Shown here: positions 26,054-35,701 of the stretch, piece after piece
Position numbering within the stretch: position 1 is the first letter of the stretch
Layout of the letters: every line of letters starts with the position of its first letter
Origin: Pseudomonas guariconensis
GTDB taxonomy: Bacteria; Pseudomonadota; Gammaproteobacteria; Pseudomonadales; Pseudomonadaceae
NCBI RefSeq assembly: GCF_900102675.1
Contig: NZ_FMYX01000012.1
Coordinates: 122,245 to 186,244 of the forward strand
Direction of reading: 5' to 3'
DNA: 64,000 bases
The notes under the pieces: generated by a model
Seen by the model: the letters and a program-made list of their open reading frames with translations, nothing else
Database searches by the model: none
Told to the model about the DNA's origin: nothing
Program-made: the position numbers and the translations under genes

Positions 26054-28114
26054 TCAGAAGTCCTTGCACAGGCGCAAGGCGTCGTAGATCGCCGCGTGGA
26101 CGTTACGCTGGGCCACGCAGTCGCCAATGCGATACAGCAGGTAGCCCTCGCCCGGCTGGCTGAGGATCGGCTGCGGCTTGATGGCGAACAGCGCTTCGAT
26201 ATCGATCTGGCCCTTGTTGCGCGAACCTTCCTTCAGTGCGTAGTACAGCTGCTCGTCGGGACGCACGCCGTTTTCCACCACCACTTGGTCGACCACGCGC
26301 TCTTCCTTGGCGCCGGTGTATTCGTTCTCCAGCACCGCCACCAGCTTGTCGCCTTCGCGGTAGACCTTTTCCAGCATCATGTCGCCGGTCATGATCACTT
26401 CTTTGGGGTAGATGCTGCGGTAGTAGGTCGGGAAGGTGGTACCGCCCATCGCGACGCCCGGCTTGATGTCATCGGTGACGATCTCCACCTGGCTGCCCTT
26501 GTCGGCGATGAAGTCGGCGACGGACATACCGGTGAATTCGCAGATGGTGTCGTACACCAACACGTTCTTGCCCGGCGCAACCTTGCCGTCGAGCACATCC
26601 CAGCTGCTGACCACCAGCCCTTCGGCAGCGCCCCAGTGTTCGTTCTGCTCCAGGAACGAGTGCCCACCCACAGCCAGCACGACCACATCCGGACGCAGGT
26701 CCATGATGGTTTCGGCATCAGCGGCGGTGCCCAGGCGCAAGTCGACCTTCAGACGCGCCAGCTCCAGCTGGTACCAGCGGGTGATACCGGCGATCTGGTC
26801 GCGCTGCGGTGCCTTGGCGGCGATGGTGATCTGCCCGCCGATCTGGTCCTTCTTCTCGAACAGGGTCACATCGTGGCCACGCTCGGCGGCCACGCGTGCG
26901 GCCTCCATACCGGCAGGACCGGCGCCGACCACCACCACCTTGCGCTTGGGCCCGGTGGTCTTTTCGATGATGTGCGGCACGCCCATGTATTCACGGGAGG
27001 TCGCGGCGTTCTGGATGCACAGTACGTCCAGGCCTTGGTACTGGCGGTCGATGCAGTAGTTGGCACCGACGCACTGCTTGATCTGGTCGATCTGGCCCAT
27101 CTTGATCTTGGCGATCAGGTGCGGGTCGGCCATGTGGGCGCGGGTCATACCGACCATGTCCACGTAGCCGCCTTCCAGGATGCGGGTCGCCTGGTTCGGG
27201 TCCTTGATGTTCTGCGCATGCAGCACCGGGACCTTGACCACTTCCTTGATGCCGGCCGCCAGGTGCAGGAACGGCTCCGGCGGGTAGCTCATGTTCGGGA
27301 TGACGTTGGCCAGGGTGTTGTGGGTGTCGCAACCCGAGCCGACCACGCCGATGAAATCGATCATGCCGGTGGCGTCGTAGTAGGCGGCGATCTGCTTCAT
27401 GTCCTCGTGGCTCAGGCCATCGGGATGGAATTCGTCACCACAGATACGCATGCCCACGCAGAAGTCAGGGCCTACCTCGGCACGCACGGCCTTGAGCACT
27501 TCCAGGCCGAACTTCATGCGGCCTTCGAAGGTACCGCCCCATTCGTCGGTACGCTTGTTGACCCGCGGGCTCCAGAACTGGTCGATCATGTGCTGGTGCA
27601 CAGCCGACAGCTCGACGCCGTCCAGTCCACCTTCCTTCGCCCGGCGTGCGGCCTGGGCGTAGTTGCCGATCACACGCCAGATCTCTTCGACCTCGATGGT
27701 CTTGCAGGTAGCGCGGTGCACGGGTTCACGAATGCCAGACGGCGACATCAGGGTCGGCCAGTTGAAGCCGTCCCAACGCGAACGACGACCCATGTGGGTA
27801 ATCTGGATCATGATCTTGGCGCCATGCTTGTGCATGGCGTCGGCCAGGTTCTGGAAGTGCGGGATGATCCGGTCGGTGGACAGGTTCACCGAAGACCACC
27901 ATTCCTGCGGGCTGTCGATCGCCACCACGGACGAGCCACCGCAGATGGCCAGGCCGATGCCGCCCTTGGCCTTCTCTTCGTAATACTTGACGTAACGCTC
28001 GGTGGTCATGCCGCCGTCGGTGGCGTAGACCTCGGCGTGCGCGGTGCTGAGCACGCGGTTGCGGATGGTCAGTTTGCCGATCTGGATCGGCTGGAACATT
28101 GCTTCGAATGCCAT
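26054..28114 (-). CDS. dgcA: dimethylglycine demethylase, flavin/iron-sulfur subunit
   Basis: A 686-residue enzyme of the trimethylamine-dehydrogenase / 2,4-dienoyl-CoA-reductase family. It has an N-terminal old-yellow-enzyme barrel (FQPIQIGKLTIRNRVLSTAH; LSAVHQHMIDQFWSPRVNKR) and a C-terminal nucleotide-binding part (VVVVGAGPAGMEAARVAAER). It removes a methyl group from dimethylglycine to give sarcosine and formaldehyde. The cluster-binding stretch reads CVGANYC...C, with cysteines at about 348, 354 and 366. The relative cysteine expected at 351 is Ala, so the usual four-Cys set is incomplete. It lies 15 bp after a DUF5943 gene. Confidence 0.92.
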   Translation of the reverse strand: MAFEAMFQPIQIGKLTIRNRVLSTAHAEVYATDGGMTTERYVKYYEEKAKGGIGLAICGGSSVVAIDSPQEWWSSVNLSTDRIIPHFQNLADAMHKHGAKIMIQITHMGRRSRWDGFNWPTLMSPSGIREPVHRATCKTIEVEEIWRVIGNYAQAARRAKEGGLDGVELSAVHQHMIDQFWSPRVNKRTDEWGGTFEGRMKFGLEVLKAVRAEVGPDFCVGMRICGDEFHPDGLSHEDMKQIAAYYDATGMIDFIGVVGSGCDTHNTLANVIPNMSYPPEPFLHLAAGIKEVVKVPVLHAQNIKDPNQATRILEGGYVDMVGMTRAHMADPHLIAKIKMGQIDQIKQCVGANYCIDRQYQGLDVLCIQNAATSREYMGVPHIIEKTTGPKRKVVVVGAGPAGMEAARVAAERGHDVTLFEKKDQIGGQITIAAKAPQRDQIAGITRWYQLELARLKVDLRLGTAADAETIMDLRPDVVVLAVGGHSFLEQNEHWGAAEGLVVSSWDVLDGKVAPGKNVLVYDTICEFTGMSVADFIADKGSQVEIVTDDIKPGVAMGGTTFPTYYRSIYPKEVIMTGDMMLEKVYREGDKLVAVLENEYTGAKEERVVDQVVVENGVRPDEQLYYALKEGSRNKGQIDIEALFAIKPQPILSQPGEGYLLYRIGDCVAQRNVHAAIYDALRLCKDF

Positions 28115-28129
28115 GACGCTCTCTCCGAC

Positions 28130-28660
28130 TTACAACGGCTTGACGATGAACAGGCCGTCGTCGTGGCCTTCTTCCGAACCACCGTAGACCTGCTCGGCCA
28201 CGGTCCGAATGGAGCTGCCGCGCGCGGCGAGAATCTGATCCATGGCGCCAGCGAACCAGCCGGTGAACATGTAGTCGACCTTGCGGCCGCACTTGCCATA
28301 GACGTAGACGAAAGCCGAGTGCTTGAGCTTGACGCTGCAGGTGCCTTTATCCAGGTCGATGTCCTGGATCTCGAAAAGGCCCCAACCACGCTGGGACAGG
28401 CGCTTCATGTAGTGCTCGAACACCGCGACGCCTTCCAGGCCATGGCACTCGGCCTCTTTTTCGCACCAGTGCCAGGCGGACTTGTAACCGGCCTTGTAGA
28501 GGATCTCGGCGTAGGCGTCAGCGCCCAGCACTTCCTCGATGCCGATGTGGTTGTTGACGAAGAAATGACGCGGCACATACAGCATCGGCAGGGCGTCGGT
28601 GGTCCAGACACCAGTCTCGGTATCGACTTCGATTGGCAATTGCGGGGCGATCTTGGCCAT
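28130..28660 (-). CDS. DUF5943 protein of the dimethylglycine operon
   Basis: A 176-residue cytosolic-looking protein of unknown function that I associate with the DUF5943 family, conserved beside dgcA in pseudomonads. The second half (GLFEIQDIDLDKGTCSVKLK, then GCHR-like CGRKVDYMFTGWFAGAMDQI) resembles the layout of V4R ligand-binding domains, which is only a fold-level guess. It has no signal peptide or membrane segment. It is 15 bp upstream of dgcA, so co-transcribed. A structural, assembly or substrate-sensing role in demethylation is possible. Confidence 0.75.
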   Translation of the reverse strand: MAKIAPQLPIEVDTETGVWTTDALPMLYVPRHFFVNNHIGIEEVLGADAYAEILYKAGYKSAWHWCEKEAECHGLEGVAVFEHYMKRLSQRGWGLFEIQDIDLDKGTCSVKLKHSAFVYVYGKCGRKVDYMFTGWFAGAMDQILAARGSSIRTVAEQVYGGSEEGHDDGLFIVKPL

Positions 28661-28737
28661 GGAAACTCAACTCCATCAAAATTTTTATTGGGTTGCCCCG
28701 ACGTTGCTGGCCGAGGCTTTCAGGCTTGGAGAGCGGC

Positions 28738-29715
<978 letters not shown>

Positions 29716-29990
29716 CAGGCTGTCCCCTTTTATAGAGTTCGCTTGCGCCAAACCTTGTGCCGGCGCTTTGGGGCCAGCATATGCCTGCGGCCCGAGGCGC
29801 CCCGATGCAAAAACGACAGGGGGTTTGCCGAAAGCGTCAAGACGTTCAAAGGCCTCCGCTGCCGCGGGATTTGGCAATGAGAGCGAGTCTCGATAAGCGC
29901 CTTCCATGAACTTTTCTTCAGGGATCTACCGCAGCGCTTCGCGCTGAGCGAGAATCCCTGCGATTCGTCAGCCTGTTGAGGAGAAAACGG

Positions 29991-30392
29991 ATGAAATCAA
30001 TGGCATGGCTGGCCCTGGTGGCCGTCGCCCTGGGCGCCCAGGCGAGCGAGGAAGACAGCACGCCCTGCGACAACGTCGAGACCGACGCGCAGAACTACGC
30101 CTGCGCTGCCTACAACAAGCAGACCGCCGAGCGGGAGCTCAAATCGGCCTTTGACGATCTCATCCAGCGCATTACCGACCAGTACCCGGACGAAAACGAC
30201 AAGGTCCAGCAATTGACCGCCCGCCTGCAGGCAGCCGAGACCCTGTGGACCCAATTGCGCGACGCCGACTGCAAAGTCGAGACCTTTGCCGAGAAGCCCG
30301 GCAGCAAGGCCTTCGAGGCAGCCTGGAACACCTGCGTGGCCCAGCGCAGCGATGACCGTTCCGAGTACTTGCAGTCCATCGGACAGCAGTGA
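29991..30392 (+). CDS. LprI-type DUF1311 exported protein
   Basis: A 133-residue protein with a short signal peptide (MKSMAWLALVAVALGAQA). A DUF1311 (lysozyme-inhibitor LprI) domain follows, with the typical C...C spacing (TPCDNVETDAQNYACAAYNK) and a C-terminal WNTCVAQR. Members are periplasmic and some inhibit lysozyme; the role here is unproven. The ATG at 29991 is preceded by GAGGAG at 6-bp spacing. It is convergent with cdhR, and a short GGGCCGC / GCGGCCC hairpin (30398-30414) lies between them. Confidence 0.8.
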   Translation: MKSMAWLALVAVALGAQASEEDSTPCDNVETDAQNYACAAYNKQTAERELKSAFDDLIQRITDQYPDENDKVQQLTARLQAAETLWTQLRDADCKVETFAEKPGSKAFEAAWNTCVAQRSDDRSEYLQSIGQQ

Positions 30393-30440
30393 TCCTGGGG
30401 CCGCTGCGCGGCCCTGGGTTGAGCGGTCACAATCCCGAGA

Positions 30441-31385
30441 TCAGGTCACCTTGACCAACCGATCCTCCCGCGGACATCGCTCGAACCGCGCCCGATAGCA
30501 ACGGGTGAAATACGACGCCGACTCGAATCCACAGGCGATGCTCACCTCCAGCACGCTCATGTCGGTCTGGCGTAACAGCTGCCTGGCCTTGTCCAGGCGC
30601 AGTCGCAAATAGAAACCACTGGGCGTGTCGTCCAGGTGCAGGCGGAACAGTCGCTCCAGCTGACGCCGGGTGATCTGCACGGCATCGGCCAGGATCTCGG
30701 TATTGAGCGGCTGCTCGGTGTTGCGCTCCATCTCGCCGATCACCCGCACCAGCTTCTTGTTGTTGATGCCGTAGCGCGACGCGATCTGCATGCGCTGGTG
30801 ATCCTGTCGCGGACGGATACGTCCGAGCACGAACTGCTCCGACACCTGCACCGCCAATTCACTGCCATGGGTCTGGGCGATCAGGTCGAGCATCAGGTCG
30901 ATGGACGCGGTGCCGCCGGCGCAGGTGATGCGTCGTCGATCGATTTCGAACAGCTCCTGGGTGGCCTGCAACCTGGGGTAGCGCTCCTTGAAGGCTTCCA
31001 ACGCCTCCCAATGCACGGTCGCCCGGTGCCCATCGAGCAGCCCGGCTTCGGCCAGCACCATCGCCCCGGTATCGATGCCACCCAGCAACACGCCTTCATG
31101 GTCCAGACGGCGCAGCACTTGGTGCAATTGCGCGCCATAGCAGGCCAGTGGTTCGAAGCCGGCCACGATCAGCAGCATGCGCGCCGCCTCCCCCTCCCCC
31201 AGCACGCCATCGGCGTTCACCGACATGCCGTTGCTGGCCTGCACTGCACCGCCATCGAGGCTCAACACGCGCCAGCGGTACAGCGGGCCACGGAAGCGGT
31301 TGGCCACGCGCAGAGGCTCCAGGGCACTGATGAAGCCCATTGCCGAAAAGCCGGGCAACAGCAGAAAGTGAATGATTTCAGACAT
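30441..31385 (-). CDS. cdhR: AraC-family carnitine regulator with GATase-like domain
   Basis: A 314-residue activator. It has an N-terminal class-I glutamine-amidotransferase-like sensory domain (LLLPGFSAMGFISALEPLRV; GGIDTGAMVLAEAGLL) and a C-terminal AraC pair of helix-turn-helices (QITRRQLERLFRLHL; SVLEVSIACGFESASYFTRC). It is divergent from caiX-cdhCAB, which matches CdhR, the known regulator of carnitine catabolism in P. aeruginosa. The start at 31385 is the first Met with family similarity; 22 extra upstream residues are unlikely. It is a paralogue of gbdR in this same window. Confidence 0.9.
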   Translation of the reverse strand: MSEIIHFLLLPGFSAMGFISALEPLRVANRFRGPLYRWRVLSLDGGAVQASNGMSVNADGVLGEGEAARMLLIVAGFEPLACYGAQLHQVLRRLDHEGVLLGGIDTGAMVLAEAGLLDGHRATVHWEALEAFKERYPRLQATQELFEIDRRRITCAGGTASIDLMLDLIAQTHGSELAVQVSEQFVLGRIRPRQDHQRMQIASRYGINNKKLVRVIGEMERNTEQPLNTEILADAVQITRRQLERLFRLHLDDTPSGFYLRLRLDKARQLLRQTDMSVLEVSIACGFESASYFTRCYRARFERCPREDRLVKVT

Positions 31386-31531
31386 TGCATGCTCCACGGG
31401 AAAAGTGGTCGCTTCCGTGCAACTCTTGGTCGTCAGAGTGCGAATTTCCACCCCGCCACCAGCGTAGCGTGTTCACACGGCCCGCAGAGGCCGGCCCCAA
31501 TAACAATATGCACTGCCGTTGGAGAGCCACC

Positions 31532-32476
31532 ATGCACAGCTTCATCCGCCGCAGCTTGTTGTCCCTCGCGTTGAGCAGCACCCTCGCCACTCCCCTCCTG
31601 GCCGCCGAGCCCGCCGCCTGCAAAGACGTGCGCCTTGGCGTGGTCAACTGGACCGATGTCATCGCCACCAGCGCCATGGCCCAGGTCCTGCTCGATGGGT
31701 TGGGTTACCAGACCAAACAGACCAGCGCGTCGCAGCAGATCATCTTCGCCGGTATCCGCGACAAGCGCCTGGACATGTTCCTGGGCTACTGGAACCCGAT
31801 CATGACCCAGACCATCACACCGTTCGTCCAGGCCGGGCAGGTCAAGGTCCTCGACAAGCCCAGCCTGGAAGATGCGCGAGCCACCCTGGCGGTACCGAAA
31901 TACCTGGCCGACAAGGGCCTGAAGACGTTCGCCGACATCCACAAGTTCGAGAAGGAGCTGGGCGGCAAGATCTACGGCATCGAGCCCGGCTCCGGCGCCA
32001 ACACCCAGATCAAAGCGATGATCGCCAAGAACCAGTTCGGCCTGGGCAAGTTCCAGCTGGTCGAGTCCAGCGAGGCCGGCATGCTCGCCGCCGTCGACCG
32101 CGCCGTGCGGCGCAAGCAGGCGGTGGTGTTCTTCGGCTGGGCGCCGCACCCAATGAACGTGAACCTCGATATGGTCTACCTGGGCGGCAGCCAGGACGCC
32201 CTGGGCCCTGACGAAGGCCGCGCCACGGTCTGGACCGTCACCGCGCCCGACTACGCCGAGCGCTGCCCCAACGCCCACCGGCTGCTGGCCAACCTGAGTT
32301 TCAGTGCCGAGGACGAGAGCCGCATGATGCAGCCGCTGCTCGATCACAAGGATCCGCTGGAATCCGCCCGCCAGTGGCTCAAGGACCACCCCGAGGACAA
32401 GGCACGCTGGCTCGAAGGCGTGACCACCTTCGACGGCAAGCCGGCGGCTGAGAACCTGAGTCTCAGCGCCAACTGA
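31532..32476 (+). CDS. caiX: carnitine-binding periplasmic protein
   Basis: A 314-residue OpuAC/ProX-type substrate-binding protein with a signal peptide (SLLSLALSSTLATPLLAAEP). The conserved segments for quaternary amine binding include LGVVNWTDVIATSAMAQVLL, FLGYWNPIMTQ, FFGWAPHPMNVN and ESSEAGML. It has no permease or ATPase of its own beside it. In P. aeruginosa CaiX is known to feed the CbcW-CbcV core transporter, and the same core is encoded at 40-42 kb here. The ATG at 31532 follows GGAGAG. It opens the cdhCAB operon, but a REP cluster separates it from cdhC. Confidence 0.9.
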   Translation: MHSFIRRSLLSLALSSTLATPLLAAEPAACKDVRLGVVNWTDVIATSAMAQVLLDGLGYQTKQTSASQQIIFAGIRDKRLDMFLGYWNPIMTQTITPFVQAGQVKVLDKPSLEDARATLAVPKYLADKGLKTFADIHKFEKELGGKIYGIEPGSGANTQIKAMIAKNQFGLGKFQLVESSEAGMLAAVDRAVRRKQAVVFFGWAPHPMNVNLDMVYLGGSQDALGPDEGRATVWTVTAPDYAERCPNAHRLLANLSFSAEDESRMMQPLLDHKDPLESARQWLKDHPEDKARWLEGVTTFDGKPAAENLSLSAN

Positions 32477-32483
32477 CTCTACC

Positions 32484-32601
32484 GGTTCGCGGGTAACCCG
32501 CTCCCCACAACACACGATGCTGCGCCTGTGGAAGCGAGGTTGCCCCGCGCCCCCAGGGCTCACCTAGGCCCAATGGGAGCGGGTCCACCCGCGAAAGCCA
32601 C
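32484..32601. repeat. REP cluster between caiX and cdhC
   Basis: Three REP-like cores in alternating orientation (TTCGCGGGTAACCCGCTCCC, a decayed middle copy, and GGGAGCGGGTCCACCCGCGAA) occupy most of the 164-bp gap between caiX and cdhC. Confidence 0.85.
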
Positions 32602-32640
32602 ACCACCGACCTCACAGACATACCCTGAAGGATCCGCGCC

Positions 32641-33525
32641 ATGAACCATGACGTCATCATCACCTGTGCACTGACCGGCGCCGGCGACACCGTCGCCAAG
32701 AGCCACCTCGTCCCGGTCACACCCAAACAGATCGCAGAGTCCGCCATCGAAGCCGCCAAGGCCGGCGCCACCGTGGTCCACTGCCACGTCCGCGATCCAC
32801 AGACTGGCCGCTTCAGCCGCGACGTGGCGTTGTACCGCGAAGTGATGGAGCGCATTCGTGAAGCCGACGTGGACGTGATCGTCAACCTCACCGCCGGCAT
32901 GGGTGGCGATCTGGAGATCGGCCCTGGCGAAAAGCCCATGGAATTCGGCCCAGGCACCGACCTGATCGGCCCGCTGGAGCGCCTGGCACACGTCGAGGCC
33001 CTGCTCCCGGAAATCTGCACCCTGGACTGCGGCACGCTCAACTTCGGCGATGGCAACGCCATCTACGTCTCGACCCCGAGCCAACTGCGTGCCGGCGCCA
33101 AGCGCATCACCGAACTGGGCGTGAAAGCCGAACTTGAAATCTTCGACACCGGCCACCTGTGGTTCGCCAAGCAGATGATGAAAGAAGGCCTGCTGGACGA
33201 TCCGCTGTTCCAGCTGTGCCTGGGCATCCCATGGGGCGCGCCAGCCGACACCACCACCATGAAGGCCATGGTCGACAACCTGCCCGCCGGCGTGACCTGG
33301 GCCGGTTTCGGTATCGGCCGCATGCAGATGCCGATGGCGGCCCAGGCTGTGCTGCTCGGCGGCAACGTGCGGGTCGGCCTGGAAGACAACCTCTATCTGG
33401 ACCGTGGCGTGCTGGCCAGCAACGGCCAGTTGGTCGAACGCGCGGTGGAGATCATCACCCGCATGGGCGCTCGCGTCCTGACCCCGGCCGAAGGCCGCGA
33501 AAAAATGAACCTCAAACGCCGCTGA
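32641..33525 (+). CDS. cdhC: dehydrocarnitine (beta-keto acid) cleavage enzyme
   Basis: A 294-residue enzyme of the beta-keto acid cleavage family (BKACE, formerly DUF849). It would condense acetyl-CoA with 3-dehydrocarnitine and split it, giving betainyl-CoA and acetoacetate, as established for the family. Typical segments are VIITCALTGAGDT, GATVVHCHVRDP (metal-binding HxH) and VNLTAGMGGD, and GLEDNLYL near the C terminus. The order cdhC-cdhA-cdhB follows, with 18-bp and 10-bp gaps, as one operon. Confidence 0.92.
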   Translation: MNHDVIITCALTGAGDTVAKSHLVPVTPKQIAESAIEAAKAGATVVHCHVRDPQTGRFSRDVALYREVMERIREADVDVIVNLTAGMGGDLEIGPGEKPMEFGPGTDLIGPLERLAHVEALLPEICTLDCGTLNFGDGNAIYVSTPSQLRAGAKRITELGVKAELEIFDTGHLWFAKQMMKEGLLDDPLFQLCLGIPWGAPADTTTMKAMVDNLPAGVTWAGFGIGRMQMPMAAQAVLLGGNVRVGLEDNLYLDRGVLASNGQLVERAVEIITRMGARVLTPAEGREKMNLKRR

Positions 33526-33543
33526 GCCCCCCGGAGAATCGCC

Positions 33544-34509
33544 ATGACCTTCATCACCGAGATCAAGACCTTCGCCGCCCTCGGTAGCGGCGTGATCGGC
33601 AGCGGCTGGGTTGCCCGCGCCCTGGCCCACGGCCTGGACGTGATCGCCTGGGACCCAGCCCCAGGCGCCGAGCAGGCCTTGCGCAAACGTATCGCCAATG
33701 CCTGGCCAGCCTTGGAAAAACAAGGCCTGGCGCCAGGCGCCTCACAAGATCGCCTGCGGTTCGTGGCCACCATCGAGGAATGCGTACGTGACGCCGATTT
33801 CATCCAGGAAAGCGCCCCGGAGCGTCTGGACCTGAAGCTCGACCTGCACGCCAAGATCAGCGCCGCGGCCAAGCCCAACGCGATCATCGGCTCCAGCACC
33901 TCGGGCCTGCTGCCCAGCGAGTTCTATGAGTCCGCCACACACCCCGAGCGCTGCGTGGTGGGCCACCCGTTCAATCCGGTGTACCTGCTGCCCTTGGTGG
34001 AAATCGTCGGTGGCCAGCACACCGCCCCCGAAGCCATCGAGGCGGCCAAGGCCATCTACACCGCCTTGGGCATGCGCCCGCTGCATGTGCGCAAGGAAGT
34101 GCCGGGCTTCATTGCCGACCGACTGCTTGAAGCGCTGTGGCGAGAGGCCCTGCACCTGGTCAACGACGGGGTGGCCAGCACCGGCGAGATCGACGATGCG
34201 ATCCGCTTCGGCGCAGGCCTTCGCTGGTCGTTCATGGGCACCTTCCTCACCTATACCTTGGCCGGGGGCGACGCAGGCATGCGGCACTTCATGGCGCAGT
34301 TCGGCCCAGCGCTCAAGCTGCCCTGGACCTACCTGCCGGCGCCGGAGCTGACCGACAAGCTGATCGACGATGTGGTCGAGGGCACCTCGGAGCAACTGGG
34401 TGATCGCAGCATCGCCGCGCTGGAACGCTACCGGGATGACACCCTGCTCGCTGTGCTCGACGCAGTGAAGAACAGCAAGGCCCGCCACGGCATGGCCTTC
34501 GGCGATTGA
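33544..34509 (+). CDS. cdhA: L-carnitine 3-dehydrogenase
   Basis: A 321-residue member of the 3-hydroxyacyl-CoA dehydrogenase family that oxidises L-carnitine to 3-dehydrocarnitine with NAD+. The N-terminal dinucleotide motif is GSGVIGSGWVARALAHG. The catalytic SSTSGLLPSEF and GHPFNPVYLLPLVEIVGG segments, including the key His and Glu, are intact. It is 18 bp after cdhC. The reaction is the first committed step of carnitine breakdown in this cluster. Confidence 0.92.
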   Translation: MTFITEIKTFAALGSGVIGSGWVARALAHGLDVIAWDPAPGAEQALRKRIANAWPALEKQGLAPGASQDRLRFVATIEECVRDADFIQESAPERLDLKLDLHAKISAAAKPNAIIGSSTSGLLPSEFYESATHPERCVVGHPFNPVYLLPLVEIVGGQHTAPEAIEAAKAIYTALGMRPLHVRKEVPGFIADRLLEALWREALHLVNDGVASTGEIDDAIRFGAGLRWSFMGTFLTYTLAGGDAGMRHFMAQFGPALKLPWTYLPAPELTDKLIDDVVEGTSEQLGDRSIAALERYRDDTLLAVLDAVKNSKARHGMAFGD

Positions 34510-34519
34510 GGAAACGGCA

Positions 34520-34990
34520 ATGCCCGCACTGATCACCTACCGCACCCCAGTCCAGGAGGACTGGGTCGACTACAACGGACACCTGCGCGATGCCTATTAC
34601 CTGTTGATCTTCAGCTACGCCACCGATGCGCTGATGGAGCGCATCGGCCTGGATGCCGACAGCCGCGGGCAAAGCGGCAATTCGCTGTTCACCCTGGAGG
34701 CGCACATCAACTACCTGCACGAAGTGAAGCTGGGCACCGAGGTGTGGGTGCAGACGCAGATCATCGGCTTCGATCGCAAGCGCCTGCACCTGTACCACAG
34801 CCTGCACCGGGCGGGGTTCGACGAGGCCCTGGCGGCCAGCGAACAGATGCTCCTGCACGTGGACCTGGCGGGGCCGAAATCGGCACCGTTCAGTGAACGC
34901 AGCGCAGGCCTGCTTCAGGGGTTGGTGGATGAGCAACGGGACCTGCCAGCGGCAGCGTTTGTCGGGCGGGTGATGCAACTGCCTGGCTGA
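34520..34990 (+). CDS. cdhB: betainyl-CoA thioesterase
   Basis: A 156-residue hotdog-fold thioesterase of the 4HBT type. The catalytic segment is DYNGHLRDAYYLLIFSYATD, with the active-site Asp and nearby His. It hydrolyses betainyl-CoA to glycine betaine and CoA, delivering carnitine carbon to the gbc pathway. It begins 10 bp after cdhA with GAGGAAA as ribosome site and ends the operon. A 19-bp hairpin follows 30 bp downstream. Confidence 0.88.
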   Translation: MPALITYRTPVQEDWVDYNGHLRDAYYLLIFSYATDALMERIGLDADSRGQSGNSLFTLEAHINYLHEVKLGTEVWVQTQIIGFDRKRLHLYHSLHRAGFDEALAASEQMLLHVDLAGPKSAPFSERSAGLLQGLVDEQRDLPAAAFVGRVMQLPG

Positions 34991-35353
34991 AACACGTCCC
35001 TTGTGGCTACTGCACCCCCTATCGCGGGACAAGCCGCTCCTTCCGGTCCAGGAGGAGCGGCTTGTCCCGCGAGGGTTTCCCGCAGGCAAAAAAATAACCC
35101 CGGAAAGCCGTGAGCATCCGGGGCCAAGAGAGCGAGCAACATCCACTTTGCACGAGTGAGGGTGACCAAACCCTCGTTTGCCGTGAATGCGTCCAGTGTG
35201 GGGCAGCCCGGGTTGCTGGATTTAGCCGGGAACGACCTGTTCTTAGCCAAAGAAGCCATTGCGACATTCTGTCCTTGCCGCCCTGTCGGCTTGGTCAGAG
35301 AATCGGTTGCAGATCACAGCAGCACTCTCTTAGCGATAAAAGGGACAACAGCC
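34991..35353. other. intergenic region between cdhB and the 85-residue gene
   Basis: These 363 bp contain a strong hairpin (35022-35072), a CCCCGGA...TCCGGGG hairpin near 35097-35124, and a possible promoter for the next gene. TTGCGACATTCTG at 35259-35271 resembles the GCGACAT elements near cbcX and gbcA. No open frame looks coding. Confidence 0.45.
35022..35072. terminator. 19-bp hairpin after the carnitine operon
   Basis: The stem TCGCGGGACAAGCCGCTCC pairs perfectly with its inverse 13 bp later. It resembles a REP variant with GGGACAAGCCG in place of GGGTAAACCCG, and it is a likely transcription end for cdhB. Confidence 0.7.
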
Positions 35354-35611
35354 ATGATGCATGCGGATTTGATTGATCAGGAAGACCTGCTGGGCCAACT
35401 GCGCTCCAGGGGCTTCGAAATTCCGGCGGGCGCCAGTGCCGAGCAGGCCTGCGAGGCCGTGGTGCGGGGGCTGACCGAGCCCAACGCACGCGCGCTCAAA
35501 GGCATGGTCGAGCAGATGTACACCGGCAGCGCCACCATCCTCCCGGCCGTGCGCCAGGCCATCGAGAAGCAGCTGCTGCCAGCATTGGCAGAGTTCAAGA
35601 ACCGCGCCTGA
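35354..35611 (+). CDS. conserved small protein, unknown function
   Basis: An 85-residue soluble, acidic, helical protein (ADLIDQEDLLGQLRSRGFEI; ATILPAVRQAIEKQLLPALA). I do not recognise a named domain, but short proteins like this lie between cdhB and gbdR in other pseudomonads as I recall. The ATG at 35354 is preceded by AGGGACA. It is separated from cdhB by a long hairpin, so it probably has its own promoter. A REP pair follows. Confidence 0.65.
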   Translation: MMHADLIDQEDLLGQLRSRGFEIPAGASAEQACEAVVRGLTEPNARALKGMVEQMYTGSATILPAVRQAIEKQLLPALAEFKNRA

Positions 35612-35623
35612 CTGCAGAATCGC

Positions 35624-35688
35624 TTCGCGGATCGACCCGCTCCCGCAGGGCTCGACATGATCCCTGTGGGAACGGGTTTATCCGCGAA
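35624..35688. repeat. REP pair (inverted)
   Basis: TTCGCGGATCGACCCGCTCC faces GGAACGGGTTTATCCGCGAA between the convergent 85-residue gene and gbdR. Confidence 0.88.
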
Positions 35689-35701
35689 GCGGCAATGCTT
35701 G

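Noticed and set aside
35110..35376. An 88-codon frame overlapping the 85-residue gene start
   Set aside because: It is out of frame with the supported gene, has no ribosome site and crosses a hairpin-rich intergenic region.
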